In this document: positions 44,417 through 54,768 of the stretch, piece after piece
Numbering within the stretch: position 1 is the stretch's first letter
Layout of the letters: each line of letters opens with the position of its first letter
Source: Branchinecta lynchi
Taxonomy: Eukaryota; Arthropoda; Branchiopoda; Anostraca; Branchinectidae
Direction: 5' to 3'
Length of the DNA stretch: 64,000 bases
NCBI GenBank assembly: GCA_023053575.1
Contig: JAKZAP010000013.1
Location: 4,846,001-4,910,000 of the forward strand
Notes under the pieces: generated by a model
Databases searched by the model: none
What the model saw: only the letters and a program-made list of their open reading frames with translations
What the model was told of the DNA's origin: nothing
Made by a program: the position numbers and the translations under genes

Positions 44417-45901
44417 ATGCCACGTGAAAAAGTCTACTGTGCAGCTTGCAATGAAGCTGTAGGAGCTGGTACTTTTCAGTGTACTCTATGTCCTAAGTGG
44501 TACCACCCAACTTGTGCCGGAATATCGAACAGTAAAAGAGTTCTTACCCCTGATTGGAAATGTGCAGATTGCAAAAAATGCACATTGACTACATTGCTAC
44601 CACAAACTACATTGACTAAATCCACTGTCCAAGTTAATTCCCAAACAACTACCTCCCGAGGTCCTACTAGTCCTAGTACTCCCCAGAAGCAAAGCACTCC
44701 GCATCAGGCATGCAAGACCCCTTTCCATGACGCCGTCAGTGATATTGTTTGTGACAAGTGCGACAAGAAGGATAAAATAATAACCGCCTTTGAACGTACA
44801 TGCCAAGTTTTCTCTGAGGGAATATCCTCAAGAGAATCGATTATTAGTAGGCTCAAGGAGGAACTTCAGGCTTCTCGAATGTTGAATGCTACTCTAGAAG
44901 GAGAAAGCCTACGCTTAAAAGGAGAATTTGCGACTGAGCTAACTGTTAAGGTTGCATTGCTGGCTGATATTACCAGCCTCCAAAATGAACTATCAACAGC
45001 CACGGGTGAGATTACTTCCCTCAGCGCTCAAATCTCGAAGTTAGAAGCCCCTACGAACAATACCGTGCCAGGCGCTATTCCAGTTCAGTCCCCTTCGAAG
45101 TCAGTGACCTTAGTCAAAACCTGTTTTACATTCAGCGCTATGGGTAAATGCAGGAAAGGTGACCAGTGCAAATTTTCACACGTCACTCCTTTGCAACAAG
45201 TGAGAAACAAACCTGAGAATATGAAAGTTAGCAGTAAAACGAAGAAAATGTGTCGATACTACCGTACCGGTTCCTGTAAGAAGGGCCCAAAGTGCAGTTT
45301 TAATCATGTTTCGACTGCTAATGCACAAGACCAACGTATGCGAATCAATCCTCCAAACTGTGCAGAGAATGCCATTATTCAAACTGTTTCTGCCGCGACT
45401 TCATTTAAAACTACTGACACTGGTGTGCTAAAAAGCAATAGTTGTTGCAAGTTCTATGAGACAGGTTATTGCAGATTTGGAAAGAATTGTCGATTCCTGC
45501 ATATTTGTGTTTTGTTTAAATCTGGAAAATGCACGACTAGTAGCTGTAGCTTTGACCACGTTAGGTTGTGTAGTAGATTAAACTGTACTGACAAAAGTTG
45601 CGGATACGCGCATCCACCGAAGTCAACACCTGAAGTTCCAAAAAACGTGAAAAACCCGGTGATCACGAAAAGTTACGTGCGAAACGAGTTTCGGGACCGA
45701 CAGTGGTACAGCCATTACTCGTCTCCGACGTCGCAGAGGTTACTGGGACCCCAACCGTATCCACTCTCCCGCCCACTAATTCCCTACCCCCCACCACATG
45801 CCCCCCTGAATTTCAGGGCCCCATCACACAACTTCTACCTCCTGTCGGATCAGTCCCAATTCCCTCCCCTCCCAAACCCTTACCGCGAAAAAATCCTGTG
45901 A
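44417..45901 (+). CDS. LINE ORF1: PHD finger, coiled coil, five CCCH zinc fingers
   Basis: I prefer the Met at 44417 (MPREKVYCAACNEAVG) over that at 44399 because the PHD finger follows at once: CAAC, CTLC, WYHPTCAG, WKCADC (C4HC3). Next is a Thr/Ser/Pro-rich linker, then a heptad-like coiled coil at about residues 140-225 (SRLKEELQAS, LEGESLRLKGE, ITSLQNELSTA). Then come five CCCH motifs: CFTFSAMGKCRKGDQCKFSH, CRYYRTGSCKKGPKCSFNH, CKFYETGYCRFGKNCRFLH, CVLFKSGKCTTSSCSFDH and CSRLNCTDKSCGYAH. The C-terminus is Pro/Tyr-rich. PHD fingers are known in CR1-type ORF1 proteins; the likely role is binding element RNA and assembling the RNP. No stop or frameshift in about 494 codons. Confidence 0.88.
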   Translation: MPREKVYCAACNEAVGAGTFQCTLCPKWYHPTCAGISNSKRVLTPDWKCADCKKCTLTTLLPQTTLTKSTVQVNSQTTTSRGPTSPSTPQKQSTPHQACKTPFHDAVSDIVCDKCDKKDKIITAFERTCQVFSEGISSRESIISRLKEELQASRMLNATLEGESLRLKGEFATELTVKVALLADITSLQNELSTATGEITSLSAQISKLEAPTNNTVPGAIPVQSPSKSVTLVKTCFTFSAMGKCRKGDQCKFSHVTPLQQVRNKPENMKVSSKTKKMCRYYRTGSCKKGPKCSFNHVSTANAQDQRMRINPPNCAENAIIQTVSAATSFKTTDTGVLKSNSCCKFYETGYCRFGKNCRFLHICVLFKSGKCTTSSCSFDHVRLCSRLNCTDKSCGYAHPPKSTPEVPKNVKNPVITKSYVRNEFRDRQWYSHYSSPTSQRLLGPQPYPLSRPLIPYPPPHAPLNFRAPSHNFYLLSDQSQFPPLPNPYREKIL

Positions 45902-48636
45902 AAGTAAAAATTGTAAATAAAGAGTTTTCGGATAAGCGTTACATTTTCCCCTGTTTCCTTTATTGTAATGCAGAGAGTCTAAACTTGGAAAAAATGGCGG
46001 AGTTGGAAACGACTGCAAAAATTCTTGATTCAAATGTTATTTGTGTGTCTGAGGTGCATAGACAGGATAAAAACCTTTTAAATATAAATGGGTTCCAGCA
46101 ATTCATAAAACTACGTCCCGATGATCATCCCCTTGGAAAAAAAGGTGGTGGTGTTATGATGCTGGCTCATGAAAGTTTAAACCCAAAGCAGATGGATATT
46201 CCTTTTTTAGACCAAAATGATGAAATTCTGTGGATAATAATTAGGCCAAAACGACTCCCTCGGCCGTATTCGGGGGTAGCGATTTGCACTTTTTATTTTT
46301 CACCCGGACAACGTGCTGTTGTAAAACAAGAGTTTTGGGAGAAGATTCAAGCATCTGCGGATTTTATTCATAAAAAATATCCACTTTTAGCGCTAAGTAT
46401 TTTTGGTGATGGAAATGAGTTAAATACACGTTCCCTTGCATCGTCATTAAACCTAAAAAGTCTTGTAAATTTCTTTACTACGAAGGGTGATACATGTCTC
46501 GATGTGATTTTATCTGATTTAAAAGATTATTACCAAGCGCCTGAAGCTCTACCAGCACTGGGTGGAAGCTATCATTTTATGATGCTATGGAAGCCTCTTG
46601 ATAAAATAAAAGTGACATACTCGATGACAGAAGTGGTTACTCGTCCAATTACAGATAAAGGTTTGCTTGCGTTTGGTGATTGGATTACGCGTGAGCCTTG
46701 GACTGAAGTTTTGGAGGCCCCAACTTCTGATGAAAAAGCTGAGATTTTTCACGAAAAAATAAAAACACGTTTTGATGATTGTTTCCCTGAAAAAAAGGTG
46801 AACTTTTGTTCTTCAGATAAGCCTTATGTTACAAAAGAGATTAAAAATTTGATTAAAAAGAAATTATTTTTGTTCCGAGCGGGTGACCGACAACAAGCTA
46901 ATAAGCTGCGGAATAAAATAAAAAATAAATTGAAGAGAGCGGAGGAACAGTATGGTCGTGAAGTGGATGATCTATGCGAACTAAAACCTCAAAAGTACTA
47001 CCAGAAAATAAAAAGCATGACTGGAAAATCACATAAAAGTATTGATTTTAATGTTAATGAGCCCCCAGAACAAACGGCAAATGCCCTTAATGCTCACCTG
47101 ATAGCTATAGTACAAACTTACCCACCTTTAAGACCGACACCTGAAAGTACTCCAGAAGATGAAAGTGAAGGTTCTGGTTTGGCAGTTCCAGAGCTATCAA
47201 AGGCTGAGATTGCTTCAAAATTAAAAAAAATTAAAAAAACATCAATTACACCTTTTGACATCCCAGTTCAACTCATAAAAGCTTTCCCAGAGGAGTTAGC
47301 TGTACCTCTCCAGAGTATTTATAATATTATTTCTAAAACTGGCCAGTATCCAAAGAAATGGAAGCTTGGTTTTGTCACCCCAATCCCAAAAAAAGGATGT
47401 CCAAATGATTTTACGGGAGTGAGACCAATTACTATGACTTCAATTTTCAGCAAGATTTATGAATCATTTGTTGCAATATGGTTGAAAAAACACCTCCTTT
47501 CAATGATTGATAAAAAACAATTTGGGAATTTACCAAAAACTTCGACAACACATTACCTTGTTAGCTTGATTGATTTTATTTTGAAAAATTTGGATTGCCC
47601 AGGGAAGTGGTTAAATTTGATTGCAATAGATTTTAAAAAAGCTTTTGATTTAGTTGATCATAATATTTTATTGGAAAAACTGAGACAGAAAAATATTCCG
47701 GATTTCATTTTAAAAATTGTGCGTGGTTTTCTAACGGAAAGGCAGCAAGTTGTAAAATATAAAGGCCTTCATTCATCTGCTAGTGCTATATACTGTGGTG
47801 TCCCACAAGGAACCGTGTTGGGACCTCTTTGTTTTTTGATTATGATAAATGATATTGCTATTGATGCTGATGAGAGATGGAAGTACGTGGACGATTTGTC
47901 ACTTGTGGAAGTATTGCATCGATCTTTTAAAAGCCAAGCAATGACAATAGTCCAGGATGTAGCAACGGAAGCAAAAAATTCAAATATGGTTGTAAATGCG
48001 GAAAAAACAACGGTTTTGACCTTTTCTTTTTTATCGGATGAGCCAAGTTTCCGCCCTGAGTTAGATGATGGCCTTCTCTCGGAGGAAATTAATCTCCTTG
48101 GAGTCGTCGTTTCGTCTGATCTCTCGTGGAAGAAAAACACTGATAGCATGATTAGAAAAGCTAATGCGTCTATTGTTATGTTAAAAACACTAACTAAATT
48201 TAAGGTCCCTGAAAAAAAGATGTTGCGTCTGTATTGTACGTTTGTTCGTCCTCTTGTGGAGTATGCTTGTCCGGTTTGGCACTATGGTATTACGAAGGAT
48301 GAATCTGATCGTATAGAGAATATTCAGAAACGTGCCCTAAGAATTGTGAACAGGGGCCCTAAAATACCGTACTCTGGCCTTCTTTCTTTATTTGGACTGG
48401 ATGCGCTGTCTAATAGGAGGCAGAAGTTGTGTCAAAATTTTGGACTAAAACTCCTTGAACACCCAACTCTCCGATCCCTTTTACCCCCGGATTTTGAGGT
48501 TGAACGCCCAAGGCCACCAAGGCAAGTATCCACCAAAGTCCCGAAGCTCATGCCGATCGCATGTAACCGGGAAAGATATTGTAATAGCTTCATTCCGAAA
48601 TTTGTTGATTTTTACAATAATGTTATTTTGTCTTAG
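45703..48636 (+). CDS. LINE ORF2: APE-type endonuclease and reverse transcriptase
   Basis: 977 codons, intact, overlapping the end of ORF1 by 199 bases in another frame. Endonuclease (about residues 85-300): LYCNAESLNLEKMAELE, VICVSEVH, GGGVMMLAHE, FYFSPG, IFGDGNELN, TCLDVILSD, GGSYHFMMLW. Two usual signature words are altered: GDFN is GDGN and SDH is SYH. RT (about 500-800): KKWKLGFVTPIPKKG, RPITMTSIFSKIYE, IAIDFKKAFDLVDHNIL (motif A Asp about 643), CGVPQGTVLGPLCFLIMIND (motif B), catalytic YVDD at about 728-731, then NAEKTTVLTF and INLLGVVVS. Thumb and tail: RPLVEYACPVWHYG, RIENIQKRALRIV, SNRRQKLCQNFG. It nicks target DNA and primes reverse transcription there. The first Met is a convention; translation start is unknown. 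Confidence 0.9.
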   Translation: MVQPLLVSDVAEVTGTPTVSTLPPTNSLPPTTCPPEFQGPITQLLPPVGSVPIPSPPKPLPRKNPVKVKIVNKEFSDKRYIFPCFLYCNAESLNLEKMAELETTAKILDSNVICVSEVHRQDKNLLNINGFQQFIKLRPDDHPLGKKGGGVMMLAHESLNPKQMDIPFLDQNDEILWIIIRPKRLPRPYSGVAICTFYFSPGQRAVVKQEFWEKIQASADFIHKKYPLLALSIFGDGNELNTRSLASSLNLKSLVNFFTTKGDTCLDVILSDLKDYYQAPEALPALGGSYHFMMLWKPLDKIKVTYSMTEVVTRPITDKGLLAFGDWITREPWTEVLEAPTSDEKAEIFHEKIKTRFDDCFPEKKVNFCSSDKPYVTKEIKNLIKKKLFLFRAGDRQQANKLRNKIKNKLKRAEEQYGREVDDLCELKPQKYYQKIKSMTGKSHKSIDFNVNEPPEQTANALNAHLIAIVQTYPPLRPTPESTPEDESEGSGLAVPELSKAEIASKLKKIKKTSITPFDIPVQLIKAFPEELAVPLQSIYNIISKTGQYPKKWKLGFVTPIPKKGCPNDFTGVRPITMTSIFSKIYESFVAIWLKKHLLSMIDKKQFGNLPKTSTTHYLVSLIDFILKNLDCPGKWLNLIAIDFKKAFDLVDHNILLEKLRQKNIPDFILKIVRGFLTERQQVVKYKGLHSSASAIYCGVPQGTVLGPLCFLIMINDIAIDADERWKYVDDLSLVEVLHRSFKSQAMTIVQDVATEAKNSNMVVNAEKTTVLTFSFLSDEPSFRPELDDGLLSEEINLLGVVVSSDLSWKKNTDSMIRKANASIVMLKTLTKFKVPEKKMLRLYCTFVRPLVEYACPVWHYGITKDESDRIENIQKRALRIVNRGPKIPYSGLLSLFGLDALSNRRQKLCQNFGLKLLEHPTLRSLLPPDFEVERPRPPRQVSTKVPKLMPIACNRERYCNSFIPKFVDFYNNVILS

Positions 48637-48830
48637 TTATTTTGTTATGAATTTTATTTCGGTTGTTGACTTCAATGGTTTACCTTTTATTTTGATTACG
48701 AATTTGATTTTAACAATTGTTGTATATATTACTTGACAAAGGTCAAACAATTTGGTTGGACAACTACGAAATTTTGTACCTGAATTATACAATAAATCTC
48801 ATCATCTAACATCACATTACAAGCATAAAT

Positions 48831-49426
48831 GTACTACATATACAGGAAATATTAACGGCAAAAGGAAACTTTGAAAACTTGGATCTTGGCTGGGCTTCCT
48901 GGATTCTGGGGTTTTAAATATTCGCCCTGTAACAGGAAGTTTGCGTGAAAATGTCGGTAAACTGTGGTAACGAAGAAGCAGGAACTGGTCAGCGTGATAT
49001 TCGAGAGACTTGAGGAAGTGCTGACCCAAACTGTTCCCCAAGGACTCCTCGGGGAATCAAGGGGAATGGCGAGAATAGAGGGAATCATTCCACGGTGTAT
49101 GGAAAACAGCGAGAATGCTTCCAAACTTGATTTTGTTCAAAAACAAAGTATGCAGTTGGCGAAATTAGTCTGGGTCCACTTTATTTTTGGTTTTGTTAAT
49201 TCTGATTGTTTTTTATTATTAATTTTACGTTGCACCAACACCAGCAAATAGTCATTCCCCTCCGAATCTGAAAAGGAGTCCTCCTTGATGAGGGTGATGA
49301 TAATCGGAGCATTCCCTGTCCGTGGGGGGAGCGAGTCTCTGGGACGAACAAAAACGCAGGGACTTCTCAAAAGTAGTCCTCGGGGAACGGCGAGATTAAG
49401 CATTTTGAGTCAAAACGTATAAACGC
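48831..49426. other. Intronic sequence, nothing recognised
   Basis: GGACTCCTCGGGGAATC (about 49042) and TAGTCCTCGGGGAACGGCGAG (about 49375) hint at a diverged repeat. No exon. Confidence 0.3.
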
Positions 49427-49860
49427 TTGCAAATCGTTGCTAACCGCGGGAAATATAACCGCAGAGCTCTTGCAAGCTCTACGCCACTTACTGCGACCAC
49501 TCGGTCCTTTACCTTTCTGGAATTCACCCCCTGCTGCAGAAAGGATGTAGCAGCTATTCGAATAGCATACTTCCCCTACTGTAAATTCTTCCTCTACTTG
49601 CCAATTTGGTATACAAATCGAAAAATGATAAACACATTTTCGGTAACTAATATAACTGTTGAGCTTGACGAGGTACATAGGAATCTGTCGGTCGCCGCGT
49701 TTTCTCCGCATCACGGTCTTGTCCGTTTGTTTGTAGTGTAATCTGTTTGAAGTGTAAATTTGTATCCTAATTTAAGTTGCGTTTCTTTCTTTTCTCTGTG
49801 TACTCCACTATTTCTATTTTTATAGAAGTGGGTTCATAAAAAGATTCATTCATTCATTAG
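49427..49860 (+). mobile_element. Probable LINE 3' end with (ATTC)n tail
   Basis: An open frame ends at 49740, followed by an AT-rich 3' UTR, TATAGAAGTGGGTTCATAAA and ATTCATTCATTCATT. The layout (ORF end, short UTR, tetranucleotide tail) fits a LINE. The peptide itself shows no firm RT motif. Confidence 0.4.
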
Positions 49861-50554
49861 CACAAACGATTTGTGGTCGAACCCACACTATCGTCACATC
49901 TGAGCATAACGTTGGTAACAACGTTGTGACGTAGCTAATCACCTGAATCGCAATGAACAATGAAATAGGGCTAGCAATCGCAGTCCGATTGCACTGCAAA
50001 CAAGTTGGAATATACTTTGTAAACAAAAGATTAATACAGTAAGTTAAATCGAACCACCAAACGAAAGACTATGACCCCTATACGCTTCCGAAGAGTTCAG
50101 TATTTCGCCATCGCTCAATGTTACCGAAAAATAGAAAGCATGGCTTCGGGTCCAGACACAGAAACGGTTCACAGAACCAATCGGTTCATGATGGTTGCCG
50201 CCCCAGAATTCGAAACTCTCGTTGAGGCGGTTGGTTTGTCGATAAGGAAAATGGGTCCGTTCAGCAAAGAAAAGACGAACTCTTCAGTGCCCAGAGGGTA
50301 ATCTACATACCCCTTAATTATTAAAATACAAAATATTTGAAAAAAAGAAAGAAAGAAAAGAGCCTGACTTACCCCAGCCAAAAAAATAAAGAAAAGAAAT
50401 GGAGCCAATGGTGAGACTTTTTTTTAACTATAATAGCTACGTATTACCATACAATCGAAACCTCGGTCGGGTTGGAAGAAACATATCGATTTAGACGAAC
50501 ATTTCATTCCTAAGGTTTCTTAGCTGCTTAAACTAGCCTGAGCAGTAAACACTC
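49861..50554. repeat. Intron with a LINE 3'-UTR-like fragment (about 50235-50425, minus)
   Basis: AGAAAAGACGAACTCTTCAG, TGCCCAGAGGGTAATC and the AAAGAAAGAAAAGAGC region resemble 52830-52990 (TTCAATGCCCAGAGGCAAAC etc.). Otherwise nothing. Confidence 0.4.
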
Positions 50555-50661
50555 AGAGCGTGTTCCACCCTATAGAAATGTCGTTCCAGCCTTGACGGCA
50601 AAAAGCCAGGATTCGTGACGTTATGCGTAGTAACTAGGCTAAGTAGGATGGAAAACGCTCT
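50555..50661. mobile_element. 107-bp MITE of family F
   Basis: AGAGCGTGTTCCACCCTA at left, TAGGATGGAAAACGCTCT at right (one or two mismatches). The interior TTCCAGCCTTGACGGCAAAA, GCCAGGATTCGTGACGTTAT and GCGTAGTAACT matches 25160-25230. Confidence 0.8.
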
Positions 50662-50838
50662 CTGTTAACGCAATCTGGCGCGTAACTGATATTCTAGTTG
50701 GCCCTGGACCGTTGATTCACATCAGGAAACAAGTTTTTCGGGAAAGCAAATCCACACCTATCTCTGCAGAACTTGGCGGAAAGTCGTTAAGGGCGTTAGG
50801 ATGTTGAGCTCGTATAAAAGAAGCGGGAAAGAGCATCA

Positions 50839-51493
50839 AGCCGCTTTCACATTGACGCGACGTTGCGATGCGATGCGTATGCGTTTATCTTGCGTAGCGT
50901 ATAGGTTGCACAGCGTATCTTTCATACCTGCGCGAGAAGCTTTCGCGCTGGGTGATCAGTTACATTTTCCTTTCTCGGTTTCTTCTGCTGAATTTTAGTT
51001 TCTCTGTCAGAAGTTTCATAACAAATTCCGCATAACACTTTCAAGAATAACACCTTTTCACTTAGAAATAAAGTGTTATGACCAATTTAGTTTATAATAT
51101 TTCGTGCCAAGATCTCCAACAACACCTTCAATAGGTAAAAATACTACACTGTCAGAAGTTACATAACGACAACAGAAGGATGCGCGGTTTCAACAGATAA
51201 CACTTTGGGATGTTATCTGTTATGTTTCTTTCGTTCCCGTTAGTATTTTTACATTCTTCATTATCAGCCTGTTTTTGAATTTTTTTCAAAGACTTCCATT
51301 TTCCACTGACAAATCTGTAGCGCGTGGGTCGACGCAAGGCAAAAATAGAACTTAGGCAAGAATAGAATAGAACTTGGTTCTATTCTTGCTTTGCGTTTTA
51401 TTTGTCTGCGCTTTGCGTCGCGTCGACGCAACCACGACGCAGAGGTTGCGTAGTTTAGTGTAAAAGGCTCAACGCGTCAATGTGAAAGCGGCT
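50839..51493. mobile_element. Inverted-repeat element (family H), split by a family A MITE
   Basis: GCCGCTTTCACATTGACGCG at left and its perfect complement at right. Inside, GCGTCGACGCAA and GGTTGCGTAG words repeat. With the MITE (51004-51251) removed it is about 407 bp. Sister copy at 55388-56424. Confidence 0.85.
51004..51251. mobile_element. Composite MITE (family A), second locus
   Basis: Left half CTGTCAGAAGTTTCATAAC to GGTAAAAATA, then an inverted right half from CTGTCAGAAGTTACATAAC (51149) to GTTAGTATTTTTAC. Same junction as at 34420 but without the last arm. Confidence 0.8.
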
Positions 51494-52741
51494 CTAGGGA
51501 CGCTTTAGCTCGTTTACTAAGCTGGATCCTCGAATCGCAGCTGTTCTTTGCAACTGAAAAGTTTTGTCGGCAAGTTGAAAACTAGTTTCAAAGGGTTTAG
51601 CGTAATTGGGGGAACTAGGGTATATGAGGGCAGGCGAAAGACCTTAGTTATTTACCGTAAATGAGGGATTTGCATCCTATTCAAGGGGGCATCATTAGAA
51701 GTTGCAAGCAGCAGCAATCTCAAAAATAAGTTGGGAGATGGATACGGTCCCATGGGTACTTCCATCTGATGTATATTTATACTTCTGAAAAATGTTTCAA
51801 GATCGCTTATGAAGATCACGTTGGCTGCGTTTAGCCGGCCGTAACATCGCGTTTGAGGGAAAAGGACCTCAGCCGCTTTGTTTTTTTATGGACGGTTAGC
51901 GACCTAACTGGTACGGTGGGGTGATGGGTTAACGAACTGAAGTGTTGGTTAAGTAACGGGTGGCCATAGTGATCGATTTTGGTGGGTCAAACTGACGGAT
52001 GGCGCATTGACGGCTGAGTGAATTAACGAATGATCAAACTGATGGGTTAGTTAAGCGACTTATGGACGAAGTTACGCGTGGATCTTGACGGGTGGGATAG
52101 AGACTGGTGTCAGTTGAAGCATCATGTAATAAGCTCTTGCCAACCAGGCCCACAATCGCGGTCAAGCATGGCTACACCATGAGGAAGAAAGGATGCCGAT
52201 CTTTTGAGAGCTTCCGGTTCCTGCTGTTAACAGTGAATTTCAGAATTATAAGTAGGAAGTCTTCAGGTTTTCCTACCCATGGGTAGTTAGTTCGATTAGT
52301 AATAATACTCTATTTTATAACCCACAGTTCCACAAAAGAACGCAAGTGGAGTAGACAAAGAAAGATAAAGAAATATACATAAAATAGGAGAACTTACGAA
52401 TGAGTAAGGTTCACCAATCGAATACCTAAACAGTGAGATGTTCTTAAGATCAAAGCTAACAAAGTTCGCTCCGAAGGGAATATGAGAAATGTACAAAAAT
52501 TCTGAAAGTTTTATTTCTGCTTGACGCTGTCGGGGGCTCCACTGAGGTTATTATAAACTCTTAGCTGTTAGCCGCGAATGAGCAAAATACAGCAGAACTA
52601 TCTTGAACCTACCAGTATCCAGGAAAAAAACGAAAATAAAAATTGGCCAAGAAAAGTAATGTGTGAACACAAGCTAGAGACCCTCTATCATCGACGCGAG
52701 AGGCTGTGTGTGGCACCTCCGTTTCAACCCGAACAATACCC
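51494..52741. other. Intronic sequence; degenerate AACTGACGG repeats near 51890-52100
   Basis: AACTGACGGATGG, GTTAACGAACTG and similar words recall the complement of the 8421-8660 minisatellite. Nothing else recognised. Confidence 0.35.
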
Positions 52742-54050
52742 TTGATGACTAACTCTTCGTGCCGAGGACGAATCGCCGTGTGCCTTGCGAAGAACCAGAA
52801 GCGTCATACAACTGAGAGAGAGTATAAAGGGTTTATTTAAAGAAAAATTAGAATCTTCAATGCCCAGAGGCAAACATGTAAGGGAGTGATTACCCTCAGA
52901 AAAAACATCAACAACAACGAAAACTTCGACAAGAATAAAGAAAAGAAAGAAAGAATGCAAGAAAGGAGCTTGATTTACCCTGGTCTGGGACGTCCAACCA
53001 AAAAATGACAACTAGAAAATTTTTTTTAAACCGCTATTACTGCTAGCTATAAAAAAAAAAGAAAAAAAGAATTTAAACGACTGAGAATAACGCATCGAAA
53101 TCATATACAGCAAACAAAGAACCATTAACATGATACAGAAATCCGATAGAACACCCCAAGACCTTAGCTCAGTCGATAAACCTTCCCATACTAGGGGCCC
53201 AACATGTCTAATTTTAAAGCTCGATCTACTAGTTACTACAACCGGCATACGGATTTCATGTCTGGAAAAATACTGCGAAAAGCACTATAGTAAAACTTCA
53301 TTATAATTTTTATGCATAAATGAAGCATCATAAAACTTACAAATTCCCGCAAAAGTAAAATGCGAAGCTTCCGATGACGGTGTCTCAAAGTTTAACTGAA
53401 AAGGGCAGAGAAGGGACAGCCTTGTTACCCCTCACTTATTCACTTAGAGAGGCTTGAAGACCCGATGAATATGCGTTACTTTGTTGCTCCACTATTCACG
53501 AATAACCAATTTTCAAACAGTGGAATTTCCCTGTCAGATGTGTGGTACTACCTGTGTCGCATGCTTGACGAAAAAGATTTATGAACATTTTGTTGTTCAG
53601 GCACTAAGCAGTCTTCGCCAAGCTTATCACCGCCCACTAAAAAGCCGCGTCTGTGTGCCGATTCAAGTATTCCGCGTCATAGTAGAATTTACGCTGTGGG
53701 GACAGCCGTAGACACTCTGAACCTCACTACGAGAGCAGATAGTGGAAAATCAAAAAATCTCTTAGCAGAATCCAAATAACTCAGTGTATTCAACTAAATG
53801 ACACAAAAATAAGTTGGCTTTTCAGTTAAACTTTAAGGAAATATTACGACTGCCATCAGACAAGACACAAAAGTTTTTGTCCATGCCAGACAACAAAATA
53901 ACAGATAGGGATGTACCATTGAAAAACCTAACATTCTTAATATATCCTGTCCCCAACGGACGCCGTCTACTGGTTGACATAGGATTTGAGTCATCGTTCG
54001 GGCGACGTTTCTCGTTCTTCCCTGTCGTGTTTTGGACTTAGTCATAAGAG
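52742..54050 (+). repeat. Family C repeat split by a LINE 3' end
   Basis: Left part at 52742-52812 (GATGACTAACTCTTCGTGCC, GCGAAGAACCAGAAGCGTC), right part at about 53995-54050 (CGTTTCTCGTTCTTCCC, GTGTTTTGGACTTAGTCAT). Between them is a minus-strand LINE fragment and unassigned sequence. Confidence 0.55.
52813..53265 (-). pseudogene. LINE C-terminus and 3' UTR fragment
   Basis: The minus strand reads SSFKIRHVGPLVWEGLSTEL then RSWGVLSDF, the common LINE end of the form SFxxxGPxxWNxLPxxLR...SLxxF. The stop is followed by an A-rich, simple 3' UTR and TTTAAATAAACCC-type tail near 52830. Confidence 0.55.
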
Positions 54051-54611
54051 TATTGCGTCCGTAAAGAGCGGAGAGAGTCCCGAAGTTGGACTCTTCCTCC
54101 TGTCGCACTGGAGAGATACCGAACTAGCTTTATCCCTAAATTAGTTCATGTTTTCAGCGGTTAATTTTGGTTTTCTATTTTTTTTTTTCGTTCCAGATTA
54201 TTTTAAGTACGGTAGACAGTTGTCGAAATCATTGTTTTCTCGAGTCAGAATCAATCTTCTCAAGTTTTTAATGAAAAGGTATAATTTTTTGCGAATATTT
54301 TATTTGTAGGCTATTTGAGTTGTACATTGACATTTTATTGTTTATCTGACTTGTTCAACACGCCATTTGGCCTCAGTCCACGCTTTGTGTTAAATTTTCG
54401 AAATGAACTTAAACCAGTACAACTACAACGAAGAAAACAACGTTCACAAATGAACTAACAAGAAATTAGGTGGCCCTTGCTATTAACCATAAAAATAAGT
54501 ATATCTATGCTTTAAATAAATATGGCCTTTATTTGTCTTTCTCTGGCAACTATAATAACACAAGTAGCATCCAACACTTGTCGCCCATACGATTGTATAT
54601 ATTCAAATAAT
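54051..54611. other. Intronic sequence, nothing recognised
   Basis: A T-rich run at 54178-54190, otherwise unremarkable. Confidence 0.3.
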
Positions 54612-54768
54612 GTATAAAACGGATACGTCAGCTACGATGCTTTAGCGGCGATATTTCGGCCCTTCTTGGCAAGAGTCCTCGTCAAGCTGTCAATCTTGTC
54701 ATGCCGAAATATTGCTGCTAAAGCATCGTAGATGACGTACCGGTATCCGTTTTATACCTTACTTGAAT
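54612..54768. repeat. Family D hairpin (inverted repeat, about 65-bp arms)
   Basis: Left arm TATAAAACGGATACGTCAGC, TACGATGCTTTAGCGGC, ATATTTCGGC; right arm GCCGAAATATTGCTGCTAAA, GCATCGTAGATGACGTACC, GGTATCCGTTTTATA. The loop holds CCTTCTTGGCAAGAGTCC. This is the clean form of the repeats at 15945, 23590 and 25715. Confidence 0.8.

Larger units (their letters stand above)
44130..48830 (+). mobile_element. Full-length LINE (CR1/L2-like), both ORFs intact
   Basis: Order: tandem 102-bp monomers (5' UTR/promoter), ORF1, overlapping ORF2, short AT-rich 3' UTR ending near AATAAATCTCATCATC. The boundaries are approximate; no target duplication was found. Inserted in sense orientation in the 15.7-kb intron between sushi exons 3 and 4. 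A related 3' end lies at 56480-57010. Confidence 0.85.

Noticed and set aside
47769..48149. A 126-codon minus-strand open frame
   Set aside because: It is the antisense shadow of the LINE ORF2 reverse transcriptase.
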